Made by a program: the position numbers and the translations under genes
The notes under the pieces: model-generated
The model's database searches: none
The model's input: the letters and a program-made list of their open reading frames with translations, nothing else
What the model was told of the DNA's origin: nothing
Origin: Cotesia glomerata
Lineage: Eukaryota > Arthropoda > Insecta > Hymenoptera > Braconidae
Assembly: GCF_020080835.1 (NCBI RefSeq)
Contig: NC_058160.1
Coordinates: 7,815,515 to 7,879,514 of the forward strand
Reading direction: 5' to 3'
Length of the DNA: 64,000 nucleotides
In this document: positions 46,845 through 58,480 of the stretch, one piece after another
Numbering within the stretch: position 1 is the stretch's first letter
Layout of the letters: each line of letters begins with the position of its first letter

Positions 46845-46960
46845 ATCAGACTTTTGAGCTCTCCGAGCTCAAAAGCATAGAAAAGCTATCCCTTTAAGCT
46901 CAGAGAGCTCAAAATAATACATAAATTATATTTTTGAGCTCGGAGAGCTCAAAAACATCA
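46845..46960. repeat. Cluster of GAGCTC-centred palindromes
   Basis: TTTTGAGCTCTCCGAGCTCA, AAGCTCAGAGAGCTCAAAA and TTTTGAGCTCGGAGAGCTCA occur within about 110 bp. A related inverted pair lies near 45990-46010. It may be the arm of another palindromic-motif element without visible ends. Confidence 0.6.
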
Positions 46961-47599
46961 TTAGGGCAATTTTAAACACCTAGGTATGAAATGAGCTTTT
47001 CTTAAAATACGGATGTGATTCTAAAAATTTTTTCTTAAATTTGTGTACTTGCATTATCTCATAAATGAAGTATACGTATAATGAAGCCAATTAAAGTCAA
47101 ATAAAAGGTAACTTCCGCGTTATGAAGCATGCTGTTTAAATCTTCTAGGTGATTTATTAATTCTTTTGCCTCATCAATTAATCACTTCAGATACCATTAT
47201 AACAGCGGAGAAAAAAAGGAAATTAGAATCAAGACAGTTTACAAGAACTTAATTTAAAATAAAAAACTGTTCGTAGAGAGATCTAATTAAATAGTAAGAT
47301 AAATATTTATATAGGGGGTAGGGAGAGCAAAATGGGGTCCTCCAAAATTTCGTAAGAAAATTTTTTTTTTCCAAAAAGCCCTTTCAGCTTCCTAAAATAT
47401 ATTTTAACTTCATTTACTACAATTTAAAAGAAAAAAAAATTTTTTAATTAAAAAAACAAAAAAATTTTTTTTTCTAACTTTTCTTACAGTAATTTTTATC
47501 GTCATTGTGCATCGTAATAAATTTTTTTTCACATCTACGATTACTTTTTCTAAATTTTTAAGTTCTCGCTTTACAAATGAATGATTAAAAAAAAAAAAA

Positions 47600-48580
47600 A
47601 AATCGGGGAGTCATTGGTTCCATGCCAGTTTTCGAAAATCAAGTTCTAATCTGATCTTCACATTTTTAAGGTCCTAGGAACTAGTTCTTAATATTCCTAC
47701 GAGGATATCTGTCGGCGTGTGTGTATGTGAGTGTAAACCTTTAATGTGTCGAAAAAAAATCTTACACAGAAAGAAAAATTTCTTGACTGAAGAACAAAAT
47801 TCTTGGCTCAAGAAAATTTTCAGGTGTCTGAAGGAAGACTGAAGTTGTGTTGCCCGAAATAAAAATTTTTCTTTAAATTCTATTCTTGGTGGAAGTAATT
47901 TTTTTTTAATATAAATTATCATAAATACTTGATGCAATAAATTTTTACATTTGATCAAGATTTTTAGATACTTTAGGGAAGCAGTGCCACCTACTGCAGC
48001 TGAGAAAAAAATTTTCTCACCTTGAGAAAATTTTTCTCTTGAATATTTGATACCCATTTTATATTATTTTAGCGTGCAATTATACATATTGAATGGAAAA
48101 AAACGATTCAACATTATTTGATCTTCCCATTTGATATGTTAATCAATAAAAATATTAATGAAAATTTACTTCTATCATTATATTTAATTTTTTGGAGCAA
48201 GAGGCTGAATTTTCTCAAAACAAGAAGATTTTCTTGACTTAAATAAATTTTTTTGGATCAAGATACATATTCATTAAAACAAGAGAGTTAATTTTGTTGG
48301 AATAAGTGAAATTTCTTGTGTCAAAAAGAAAATTTTTTTTTCGCTCAAGGAAATAATTAGGAAGAAAAATGTTTTCTTGGCTCAAGTGAACCTTTTTTTC
48401 TGTGTAAACTAACCATTCTAAAAGAATGTCTTTTTCAAATAACTTCGAAATTCATTCTCGGATAATTTTTGATGTCATAATTTAACTATCAATGCTCAGA
48501 AAACTGTGTCAGAGGCCGCCAATTTCTTCAAAATCATTTGGTGGGCTTGTGAGATATTTAATTTAAAAAGTAAGATCTTC
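47600..48580 (+). repeat. GT-family repeat copy 4, split by a MITE
   Basis: The left part, 47600-47763, has TTTTCGAAAATCAAGTTCTA, AAGGTCCTAGGAACTAGTTC, GAGGATATCTGTCGGCGTGT. The right part resumes at 48405 with TTTTTCAAATAACTTCGAAA, matching the downstream segment of copy 3. The GT tract is short. Confidence 0.6.
47764..48404. mobile_element. TA-flanked MITE (CACAGAAAGAAAAATTT ends)
   Basis: CACAGAAAGAAAAATTTCTT and GGTTCACTT/TTTTTTTCTGTG ends are inverted, with TA at 47762-47763 and 48405-48406. The arms repeat self-complementary TTCTTGGCTCAAGAA-like motifs. 641 bp. The open frame at 47674-48057 is a by-product. Confidence 0.85.
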
Positions 48581-49429
48581 AGGCCTACAAGATCATTCAA
48601 CTTGAAAAAATTTTCCTGAATCCCTAAACCAAGAAAGAGAGTGCAAAAAAAATTACGAATATTTTTTTTCGTGCTATTGCTTGGAATTGCGTGAGAACTA
48701 TGTCTAAAAAATTTTTTACCGAGAGATCCAAAAATTAGAATCTTCTCAAGGGAACTCTTTTTTTTTTATCTTGATATTATTTTTACTCAAGCGAAACCCG
48801 TCAAAAATTACTACAAAATTAAAAAATTTTTTTTGCTACCTCAATTTTTGTTAGGAGTATATTGCGTCAACTATAACAATGTTTCTTTTTTGGGTGATTT
48901 GTTCATCTCTCTGGGTTTTTTCGTAGACTTATCGATAAGAAAATGTTATTTTTTTAACGACATTTCACTTTCGGATAATGAAATTTTTTTTTCACTTTTT
49001 CAGGGGGTACCCCATTTTACCCGCAAAAAAAAAGAAATTTTTTTCTACGGAAACTTGAAATTTGATTATTTTCCTTCAATTACGACTGAAAACGAGAAAA
49101 ATAAGCATATTTAAGTCCTTAAAATCATAACGGTTTCTTAAGTACCCCATTTTGCCCCCCCCCCTAAATATGAAATAAGCAAATACATTATTTGAAAAAA
49201 TTTAGAGGTAAACAAATCTATGGATACCTTGATAAAAATGTTTGTCTTTAAATATAATTTTCATGATAGTTACTTAAATATAGCCTTGCGAAAATGATTA
49301 CTCTTAAATCATGCAGAGGGAATATTAAATACTTCTCTGAATTTATAATGGATGTTCTCATACATTTGTATATACGTTTGTATAGTGTGTATGTACAATT
49401 TACATACTACATATTTTGGTATATTTCGT

Positions 49430-49600
49430 GTATACGAGATGACACATCGACCAACAATGCCCACTGGACGTCGATGACCCAGTTGTTATCTCTATTTGCG
49501 CATTGAAACTTACGAATTGAATTTGCATAAAACAAGCGCCTATTCGCGAGTTGGCGCTTCGATTCATTTCGACAATTTGCTGCAACCACGGCAATTAACA
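49430..49600. promoter_or_regulatory. GC-richer island, possible conserved element
   Basis: About 170 bp of balanced composition (ACTGGACGTCGATGACCCAG; octamer-like ATTTGCATAA). Frames are open on both strands, as expected for non-coding conserved DNA or a short exon. See the candidate exon at 49514-49579. Confidence 0.25.
49514..49579 (-). CDS. Candidate 66-nt exon (unconfirmed)
   Basis: On the minus strand the acceptor GTGGTTGCAG, 66 nt and the donor GTAAGTTT give a symmetric phase 1-1 exon, the same phase as the Kazal exon and the microexon at 63879. The reading is NCRNESKRQLANRRLFYANS. The sequence resembles no domain, and the GC-rich block extends beyond the splice sites. A regulatory element is equally likely. 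Confidence 0.22.
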
Positions 49601-50196
49601 AAATGAAATTGGCCCTACTAACTGTGATTACTCTGTATTTAAAAGTATTGTTTTACTGTTTTTGTTACTATTTTCGTATTATTAATTCCTCTATACAAGT
49701 ACAATGGAATTCTATTGTGTACTCTATATTCATTTTTGCAGACCTGAAAATGCTGATTCAAAATACTCCAATAAACAATTTACCTATTTAATTATGCATC
49801 AGTTTTTAATTCCAACAAATTAGCAAATACATAACATAATCCTGTGGAGTATTTTCTATTTTTCTCATTCTCTATTTCTCCATATATCGGAGCCGTGTAT
49901 ACTGAGGAATTTATCAACTGAATATCAATTAATCTTCGGTAGGACAACAATTGACTTGGGAATCGCAAAGCAATTAAATTCTCCCATTTTGCGATCTGTT
50001 CTCTTTCATATTCTTTTTATTAATTTCTTCATCATTTATTCACTTCTCTTACACTCATACATCTCCGATCACGGTATGACTTCAATAAGCAAGAGTAATA
50101 CTCATTTATTCATTTCATTCATTGGAGAATTGTTGGTACAACAAATTTTTTTAATACCCTGTCAAAAATATTACAAACTTTCAAATATTCCTTTAA

Positions 50197-51110
50197 CCCT
50201 TCGTTGGTAGCGTGTCTTTTCCGAACTAATTCGGTCACATGGTGAGCGCTCCGCCGCCGTGTTAAAACGTACGCGCTGTTGCCAAATGTAAACTAATAGT
50301 ATTTCCTCGTGAGACAAAAATATTTTTTCAATGTTTTATTATTAGATATAATTATATTTTTATATTTTATCATAAATTTAATTGAATAATAAAATTTTTA
50401 TTCTGCAATTTTTATTTTTATCACACGTGACATTATTAAATTTAACATCTAGGACCAGATTATAAAATTATAATTAAATTCAATCTTTGATTAAAATTTA
50501 TCACATGTAATAATTAATTCTTATTAAAAAAAAAAATAATTAAAAAAATTGGCATTCATTGTTTTTTTTTTAATTTGTTTATCTGAAAATTTTTTTGTTT
50601 GTTTTTTTTTTTTTTTTATTTAAATAATTAGTAATATATAAAGCCAGACATCTGTTAATTTTAGTATGATATATTATAAAATAATTTACTTATCAATTGT
50701 ATTTTTATTGTTGTTTTTATATAAATAATATTGAATACGAGTGTAATTATTACATTATTTTAAACAAAACACATAAGTTATAATATAAACATTAAAAACT
50801 AACCTTAACCGTTACTTTATTTTTGTACTTCATATGCGGTAAAACAGACTAAAATAGTAGCGGTAACGACATTTGGCAACAGAGCAGTTAGAAAATCTCC
50901 CGGAGGCTCACTCGCACCGGGCGGCAATTTCCGAAAATTGCTTTTTTACATTACTTTGTACATATTTTTATGCTTATTAATAACGTCACAATTTTCAAAA
51001 AGGTTAAAAGAATGCACTTAATTTTTTTCAAAATAATTAATGAACTCAATTTCGAGAAAAAAACAATGCAAAAAAGGCGCTGCCGCGCTCATTATGCGAC
51101 CTACGAAAGG
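50197..51110. mobile_element. TTAA-flanked piggyBac-like non-autonomous element
   Basis: TTAA lies at 50193-50196 and 51111-51114. The inward ends are CCCTTCGTTGGTAGCG and the complement of CGACCTACGAAAGG (imperfect inverted pair). TTAA duplication with C-rich CCYTTCGT ends is piggyBac-like. GC-rich ends flank a very AT-rich middle. No transposase. A second inverted pair lies inside (50277-50882). Confidence 0.6.
50277..50882. repeat. Inner inverted repeat CTGTTGCCAAATGT
   Basis: CTGTTGCCAAATGT (50277-50290) and ACATTTGGCAACAG (50869-50882) are perfect 14-bp complements. Either a nested MITE or a second arm segment of the TTAA element. Confidence 0.7.
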
Positions 51111-51135
51111 TTAACTAATTGCCGATTTAGAAAAT

Positions 51136-51185
51136 TGCACGCTTCATAACACAACGCTTTTTAAGCATTGTATTACTCTCAACTA
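51136..51185 (+). repeat. TTGCACGCCTC repeat family, third (diverged) copy
   Basis: AAATTGCACGCTTCATAACA then CAACGCTTTTTAAGCATTG. Confidence 0.4.
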
Positions 51186-51273
51186 ATTAAGATGGAGCTA
51201 TTCTAATAATTATTTTTTATCACCTTTTTTCACATTCATTTTGCGGTCACAGCTTTTTATTTTTTTTTTTTTT

Positions 51274-51499
51274 GAAGTGAAACTTCTTTACGGAGGATAA
51301 AATTGAACGATTTGAGGCGGAAAAGGGGAAATAGCGCTAGAGGAGAAGCATTGAGTGAAAGTTTAGAGTAGGTGAGTGGGGAAATCGCTTGTATAGCAAG
51401 CTGAGCAAGCCTTATATATTTTAAAGAGTGGGGAGGGTTAAGGAGAGTCAAGTAGAGTGGACGAGTGCAGTGCGCGTGCGTCGTAATTCCACCACGTTA

Positions 51500-51587
<88 letters not shown>

Positions 51588-53149
51588 GTGTGTGTATATA
51601 TTATATGTATATGTGTATATCAGCTGTCGCAAACCGTTCTTATTTAAAACGTTTTAGTATAGATATGCATGTAATATAATATATGCACAAATTAATACGT
51701 AAATACTTATAAATACATGAAAAATACACTTATTTGATATATATATTAAAATTTATTCCTGGAAAATTATTTTTCATTATATTTTTTAATTATTTTGTGT
51801 AAATAGTTTTGGGGTATAGTGGGGTGTATATATATTTACACGTGTTGACTCAAATATAAATTTCTCAATTCCTGTTTATACATTCGTGTTAATAATTTCA
51901 TCATTATATTTTCTTAATCCTGGTAAGTAAATGATAATTATTGTAGGTTGCTTTATCGAGAGTTACTACGATTGAAAAATTATATATCGTTACAAAAAAT
52001 AATACGGCTACTTTTTATCATGGGCGAACAGAGCCAGCTGCACTTCGTCCGTTAAAACTTGAGCTTCAAAGACTGTCATTAAACCCATTAGTGACATTAG
52101 AATCACAATTACTTGAATTTATCACTAAAAAGCCTGGTTTGTCAATTTATAGTTTGAATATTCAAAGTTTACAAGCCCATAACAATGACATTATCGACAA
52201 AGTACCTGCTAATTCAAATATTCTACTTTTGTCTGAAACGTGAACTCATAATGATGAAGACATTTCCATTCCTAATTTTAATTGTGTAGTTAAATATAAA
52301 CGCCCTAATATAAGATCTGGAGGTGAAGCTATTTATCAAAATGATAACGATACAACACACATTGTAACACCATCAATGGACATTTTAGTACATAATATAC
52401 AGGCACTTGGAGTACAACTCAGTGCTGTAGGAGAAATCTGTGCCGCTGAATGTACAACGGAAAATGGCCAGTCAATTTTACTAGTATCAATTTATATATC
52501 ACCGAATAAGCATATCACAGACATAATAAAATTTATTCATCGTGCACTACTACCATTTTCGGCTGCTGTTGCGGAAGAGCTTAATCAAGACTTAGAAAAA
52601 AAACCTATAATCCTTAGTGGAGATTTTAACGTAAATTTTTCATCGGAGTGATCGGCCGTTTTGGTTGATTTTTTAAAGACCAAATTTGATTTATCGATAA
52701 ATAATAATCTAAATGAACCAACGACAAAACATGGGACAACAATAGATGCGGTTTTTTCGAGATACTTAAATAGAATACAGACAAAAATATTTATTTCACA
52801 TTTTAGCTATCACAAGCCGCTGATAACATTTGTTGATAATTCAAGTAATAATAAAGAATAAATAAGATGATAATTCTAAAAAATAAAAAGGAAAAATAAA
52901 ACTTACATTTGTTGTAAACATAATATTCTTGTAAATAAATTCATTTAAATTTTAATTAAAAAATGTGTAATTGTTTTAATTCTTAAAAACCGAATAATTA
53001 ATCCAATAAATTTATTTTGTTTGAGAATAAATGAAATGCTATAATATATATTTATATATATTGATCTGTTTATTTATTTAAAGTGGCTTAAAGAAGTTTC
53101 ACTTCTATTGTGATCTTATGTCTGTGAGGCTCACTCATTTTTTTTTTTT
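51274..53149 (+). mobile_element. Helentron derivative, copy 2 (plus)
   Basis: It starts after a T-run with GAAGTGAAACTTCTTTACGG. It carries (TA)n at 51501-51586, the endonuclease reading frame with nonsense changes, the inverted subterminal TAAAGAAGTTTCACTTC (near 53087-53105), the hairpin GTGAGGCTCAC (53124-53134) and a T-run. It is nearly identical to copy 1 along its whole length, including the internal deletion, so both descend from the same deleted source. Confidence 0.8.
51947..52861 (+). pseudogene. Helicase-tail/endonuclease frame of Helentron copy 2, two nonsense codons
   Basis: Counterpart of 19799-20713. The Trp of the SETW motif is TGA (52241-52243), and a Ser codon after NFSSE is TGA (52649-52651). 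A Gly in the RSGGG run is Glu. The rest reads as in copy 1 (GDFNVNF, TTIDAVFSR, FSYHKPL). It cannot give a full product. Confidence 0.85.
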
Positions 53150-54156
53150 CAAGAATAATGAGCAATTTTAAAAATTCAATTAGATATATTTAATGGAAAC
53201 TACATCAGTTAAAGTCTTAACATAAAACATACCGCAATACTTCTTAGGGTTCAACATATTCTTATTTTATAACTAATAGAGGTGAGAGAGTAAAATTCAC
53301 TGTAATAAGGCAATGTCGCAAAAGGAAATCCTCTAACACTTCTTGTCATGTCAAGAGGCAAATGTCGTAATTCAGCAGTTTCGCCTACTCTTTATCTTGA
53401 TCTCTTGAAATTACTGAACCGAATGAGTCTTGAAATATTTCCGAATTTTACAAAGACCTCAAAAATTAAAGTTTTTTTTACAGCAATATACTTCTGAACG
53501 TAATTAAAAAATAATGAACGAAATATTCTATATTATTCAACGTTTATGGGTTAGTCTGAGGCAAGCCTCAATTGCCTCAATATATTCTTTTGGATGTTTG
53601 TAACGAGCGTTTTGATCATTTACATTACCTAAAACATACCTTTAATTAAACAACATTTAATACACAAACTAATTTGTTTAATGGAGTGTGCATTACACTC
53701 AAAAGAGATCATAGAGGTTAAACTTAATTTAATTTTGATACTAATGTTATTGGTTCAATAAATTAAGGCAATAAATTATTTGACTATTGAAATAGCTGAG
53801 TTGCAATGAGAATAACCAAGTATCTATGAAGCGAACAAACATTTAAATTATTCCTATAATTTTATTAGGTAATAACTAAGAATTTATTTAAATAAATATA
53901 TTAAAAACTGTGCAAATTAAAATTAAAATAAGTTTTTTTTTAATATCAACTGCCAAAGTCTGACTTTTGAGCAATGTTAAGTGAGAACTAAAAGGTTTCT
54001 TGTAATTAATTATTTATTTTAAAAAAACAAAACAATTCTTCAAATATTCTTCCTCGTAAGTTGTTAAAATACTCTACTACATTGAAAATTTAATATATTT
54101 TCCAAATTATTTGCTAGATAAAATAAAAATCTGAATAACAATCAACTTTATCGATA
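53150..54156. other. AT-rich stretch, no gene seen
   Basis: Contains the palindromic run TGAGGCAAGCCTCAATTGCC near 53560. No domain-bearing frame. Confidence 0.4.
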
Positions 54157-54651
54157 TCTATACTAATAAATCGAGAGCCGGTTTTTTTGTGCGGTTATAA
54201 TGCGAAAACTATTGAACCAATCAGAATAATATTTATACCATAAGATGCAGCGTGTTTCTAAATTCTGCAACTAAATTTATTCTATTAGATTGTCATTTGT
54301 TTAAAATAAATTTTTTAATTCTATTGGTTATGTTTATATACTAGGCAGATTTGTTCACTTATGAGACCTGCAATTTCTTTAACTGAAACTTTCAATGCTC
54401 ATTACAAATTTTTTTTTTTCATATCAATTATTATTCATTTTTGTAAGAAAGACACAGGAATGTAATAATGATTGCACATTGAAAGTTACAATGAATATTA
54501 GCTAGGATAATTACATGAATAAAAGGTGCATGCCAATTCGATAGAATCAGGAATCTGTGCAAGTCAAAACAATACTCTAATTAAATTTCAAGTCTAGATC
54601 TAAAAATGCAATTCTATAAAGCGCCCAGCGGAGCGGGCGAGTAACAGCTAG
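54157..54651 (+). mobile_element. Non-autonomous Helitron
   Basis: It starts TCTATACTAATAAATCGAGA after an A. It ends with the hairpin-forming GCGCCCAGCGGAGCGGGC, then GAGTAACAG and CTAG, followed by T. The 5' TC, 3' CTRR with a hairpin about 10 nt upstream, and A/T insertion are the Helitron rules. 495 bp, no Rep-helicase. Confidence 0.85.
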
Positions 54652-54659
54652 TATGTAAT

Positions 54660-55140
54660 ATAAGCAAAATAGGGTTTCTTTGACGTTCCATCGCGTCAAA
54701 ACTACTGAATCTATCGGAATGACTGCAACCATTCGACGCGGAATTTTCTGTAGATAGTTATAGGCTACTTATTTTTTGGATTTTATCATCCCTTTCTCAT
54801 TTTTTTATATGTATTCACAAATATAGGTATACAAATACATGGAGTGATCATATACTGGTACATGATCATCTATTGGGGCTTTTACCTTACAAGTCAGATA
54901 AGAACGGATTTTACGAAATTCCTCCCCCACATAGGAGTGCTGGGTCGTTAATTGTAAAAAAAATCATATTCTTCAAATACGGTTCTGATAGCTATAAAAT
55001 TTGATAGAATCTCAAGAAAAACAGGAAATTTCAGGGATGGCCTCCAGGGTCAACTGATTTAAATATTTTTCCTTTTTAATAATTAGATATCGGCTAAAAA
55101 CGAATTTCGCGATAATTGACTTCATATGCAGGTTGTGTCA
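54660..55140. repeat. Fragment related to the Helitron tandem unit
   Basis: ACGGATTTTACGAAATTCCT then CCCCACATAGGAGTGCTGGG and a GATAGCTATAAAATTTGATA block match single units of the 140-bp array at 59340-60270. It is a diverged Helitron remnant. Confidence 0.45.
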
Positions 55141-55666
55141 GTGGTAAGTAGAATGAAAAAAAAGACCATTCGGCAGCCGAAATGGAGGTAGATTTCATAG
55201 TATTACTCAAAATCAACTTATCAATCAAAATTACGATTGAATTTTAACGTATGATTTTTATTGTAATCATTACAATGAAAGTGTTCTGATGGAAAAAATA
55301 AAATAAAAATTTTATAAACGAATGCAATAGCAAATTTCATAATTAGCATAGCGGAATAAGACATAATTTTGGGACTACAGAAATGATATGATACTCAAAT
55401 TGAAGCTTATTTAAAGAGCTTTCAGATGAAATTCACATAGATTCAATAAGTTATCCCACTCCAAAGTTATTTGAGTTAGAAAGTGAAGAAATATGAGTTT
55501 TTATAATTTTGAATATTTATAAATCTTGGCATTTCTAAATTACTTGACCGATTAAACTCATCTTCGAACTTGACTTCGGTATCTATCTGTAGAATAAGTA
55601 TGTTGAATTTGGTAAAGATCCGTTGTAAATTGGCGATGCTATCGTCGTGACAAGCCGCGTTATATC

Positions 55667-55667
<1 letters not shown>

Positions 55668-55738
<71 letters not shown>
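55668..55738 (+). repeat. (TA)n microsatellite
   Basis: About 70 bp of alternating TA. The surrounding TATCTGTAGAAT and TTGGTAAAGATC hint at a Helitron-unit context. Confidence 0.9.
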
Positions 55739-55742
<4 letters not shown>

Positions 55743-55853
55743 AAGCTCATCGAGTTTAGTCGGAATATAGCAAAATTTTTCAAAAGTTCCGTCATGAGGA
55801 CCATTACAATAGTTAGATTTCTATGAAATCTACTAAAAATGTTTTTTTTTTTA

Positions 55854-56340
55854 CATGAAAAAAAAAGTGGCTTTAAAATCTCATCAGGTGATACAAAAAT
55901 TGTATCACCTGTGAAGTCAACAAAGGTGAACCTAAATTTACATCACCCGGTGATACAATTTTTGTATCTAATGTATTTTGTATTTTAAATGGGACTAACT
56001 TGACGGTTATATACGTACCCTCAAATCTTGAAATAAATTTTTCAAGACAATATTCTTTTAGCATTGAACATACAAAATCATTGGCTATGTTATTTTCACG
56101 TTTTTTTATAACAAATTCTTAATAAATAAAAAAATACATACGACACGAAACATCAACAACAAATATAACCTATACAATATTCAAGCGCATGCGTATAGGG
56201 CACGTATAATTTACTCCACTGTGATGTAAAATCTACATCACGGTGATACAATATTTGTATCACATCAATCCAAAGCTCACTCGTACAATCCGATTTCTAC
56301 ATCATTTGTGGTGCATATTTAAAATCATCGTTTTTTTACG
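55854..56340. mobile_element. Probable TA-flanked inverted-repeat element with GGTGATACA palindromes
   Basis: CATGAAAAAAAAAGTGG and CATCGTTTTTTTACG are weakly inverted ends, with TA at 55852-55853 and 56341-56342. The interior repeats a perfect palindrome (GGTGATACAA ... TTGTATCACC, 55887-55909) and variants at 55948 and 56238, plus TACATCAC motifs. Non-coding. Confidence 0.55.
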
Positions 56341-58258
56341 TATATAAGCTAGGACTTCTTGAAACATGAAATTTAGGAGATGTCTATTGAACTTCAAAAC
56401 ATTTACTAAAAATTTCCTTACGACAATCATCCCTTTTGGCAGCGGGAAAAAAGTCATTGTAAGGTTTCTAAAATTTAACTTTACATGTTGTTATTCAGTC
56501 AAAGGACTAAGAATTTTACATGCATGTTATTTTTGCTGATCACATAATCTGACATTGGTTGTTAGTTTCATCAATTTTTATTTAATACAATATGTCAAAT
56601 GACGTACATATTTTTATAAAAATAAAAAATTGAAAAACTATAATGTTATTTTTACATTTCATATATAGATTGATGTGGGTATATACATCCAGTATATACA
56701 ACCAAACCAGGCGAAATATGGCCATGTCAGAGAATTTCTTCCTGGGCTGTCTTGTTTCCTTCCATGTAAAAAAGTTTAATCTATCTTTCTTTTACTTAAT
56801 AAAACTAATACACTCCATTTATCAACATTTCGTAGGCCAAAAGTAAAATTAGAGAGTTTTATTCAAGAGAATTGGGTACTAACTCACTTGTAAGTGAGAG
56901 GTATTAGTAGAGTACCAGTTGTATCGATTAGAGTTTTCTGTGATTTTTTTCACCATCCCTCGACAAATGTGATACAATATAAGACAATTTCAGCACTACC
57001 ACAATAGGGGAGTATTGAGTTTAGAACTGAAAGGAAAAAGTTGTATAGCAAAAAATACAGGAGCTGCTTGAATTTGACTCTATCTTTGTTCAATCAAAAA
57101 ACAAAAGATGAAAAAATTTTTACTCTATAAGAAATTCTACAAATTTATTAATTATCCTTTTGTTACAGTTACGGAGTGCAATGTAATTAATTTACATCTA
57201 TGGTAGTATATAATAATTGTGAAGTTAGTGAGTTGAAGCCAATAAAGTTAGAGCCTCTATCTTAGCTTATGCATTATAATTAACACAGAATCATTAGAAA
57301 CTATTGCATAGAAACTCTTGTCATTATAGTTGAGCTACAACACAACTACAAGCATTACAAGCAGAAGCTTATTGTTTTCATACACTTGTATCTAAGTGAA
57401 AATGAATTTATTTTTCACTTGTTTTGACTGTACTCTAACGTTAAAAATTAAAAAAAAAAAAAAGAAAAAAACAAATTTATCAATGTCGATACACTGTTTT
57501 TTCTTCTTTTATTCCATTTTTGTGATATAGTTGATCTAGTAACAGCGAGAACAAAGGTTGAAGGGTGAACATTAATTGATTGCAAAATAAACTGGCTTGT
57601 AATTCTGGTTCATGTACTTAAAAATTCTCCACACGGCACTTGCGTAATCGAAAAGCGAGTAGAATAAGATGGAGTACACATATAAATTGAGCAATTTAAG
57701 GCAGTACAATGGACTATCGATTTTCCAAGGTAGTGTCATAGTCCTTTTCTCCCTATATATTCTTACTATTCACTGATGCAAAACAGTTGACATTTATTTA
57801 CTGGAAAATTAACTATAAGTCAATGCCTACATTTAAGTAAAAGATTCACTGATAAATGAGCTTTTTTCACTGTACAAAATTAAGAAGAAAGTAAGAGTAA
57901 TAAATATGTAATTAAAATTTAACAACTGATATATTTAAAATGGTGAGTTTGCATAATTTTAACAAAATTTTTTATTAAAGTTTTAGGAAAAACATTTTTT
58001 TTATTAAAAATTATTTTGAAAAATTAAATTTTTACAAGTTGTTACGTTAAAAATTAAAAACATTTCCTTTTGTGTCATGATGGAAAACTATAATTTCTGT
58101 TTAATACTATTTTATCTATTGTTTGCTAAGCTTGATCAAAATGTTTTACAAAATACTCTTTACCAATACAACATAATATTTCAAATAAAAGTATTGCATG
58201 ATAGAAAAATGAAAGAGTTTAGAAAATTATATTTAGCGTTTTAATTAACAAGTGAACT
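56341..58258. other. AT-rich stretch, no gene seen
   Basis: Short AT-driven frames only. No repeat termini recognised. Confidence 0.4.
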
Positions 58259-58390
58259 TTTTACGCTGAACGTGTTGGTACAGTATATTGCTGGATGTAA
58301 AAAAAAATATAAAGCTCTAAAGATATAGCAAAAATGTGACTTGTATTAAATCTGAGATTAACATTGCAATCACTGCACATGTCGCCACAA

Positions 58391-58480
58391 CAATTCTGCC
58401 ATGCTAAGCGTAAAGAGGGTACATTATAGTAGAGCATTCCCACATAAGATACTCTCTTTACGCTGAGCACGGCAGAATTG
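58391..58480. ncRNA. 90-nt strong hairpin, pre-miRNA-like candidate
   Basis: The arms CAATTCTGCCATGCTAAGCG then TAAAGAG (58391-58417) and the complementary CTCTTTACGCTGAGCACGGC then AGAATTG (58454-58480) pair with two or three mismatches over 27 bp, around a 36-nt loop. A partial third copy of one arm lies at 58258-58275 (TTTTTACGCTGAACGTG). The shape fits a microRNA precursor loosely; a remnant of a small foldback transposon is as likely. Confidence 0.3.

Larger units (their letters stand above)
47314..49164. mobile_element. TA-flanked inverted-repeat element (GGGGG ends) with two-level nested insertion
   Basis: GGGGGTAGGGAGAGCAAAAT then GGGGTCC on the left and TACCCCATTTTGCCCCCCCC on the right are inverted ends, with TA at 47312-47313 and 49165-49166. 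Internal GGGGTACCCCATTTTAC repeats the end motif (49005-49021). A GT-family copy lies inside, itself split by the MITE at 47764-48404. The ends are related to the 136-bp element at 26069. Confidence 0.75.

Noticed and set aside
47674..48057. 127-residue minus-strand frame
   Set aside because: It spans the boundary of a GT-family repeat and a MITE and encodes the repeated TTCTTGGCTCAAG arms.
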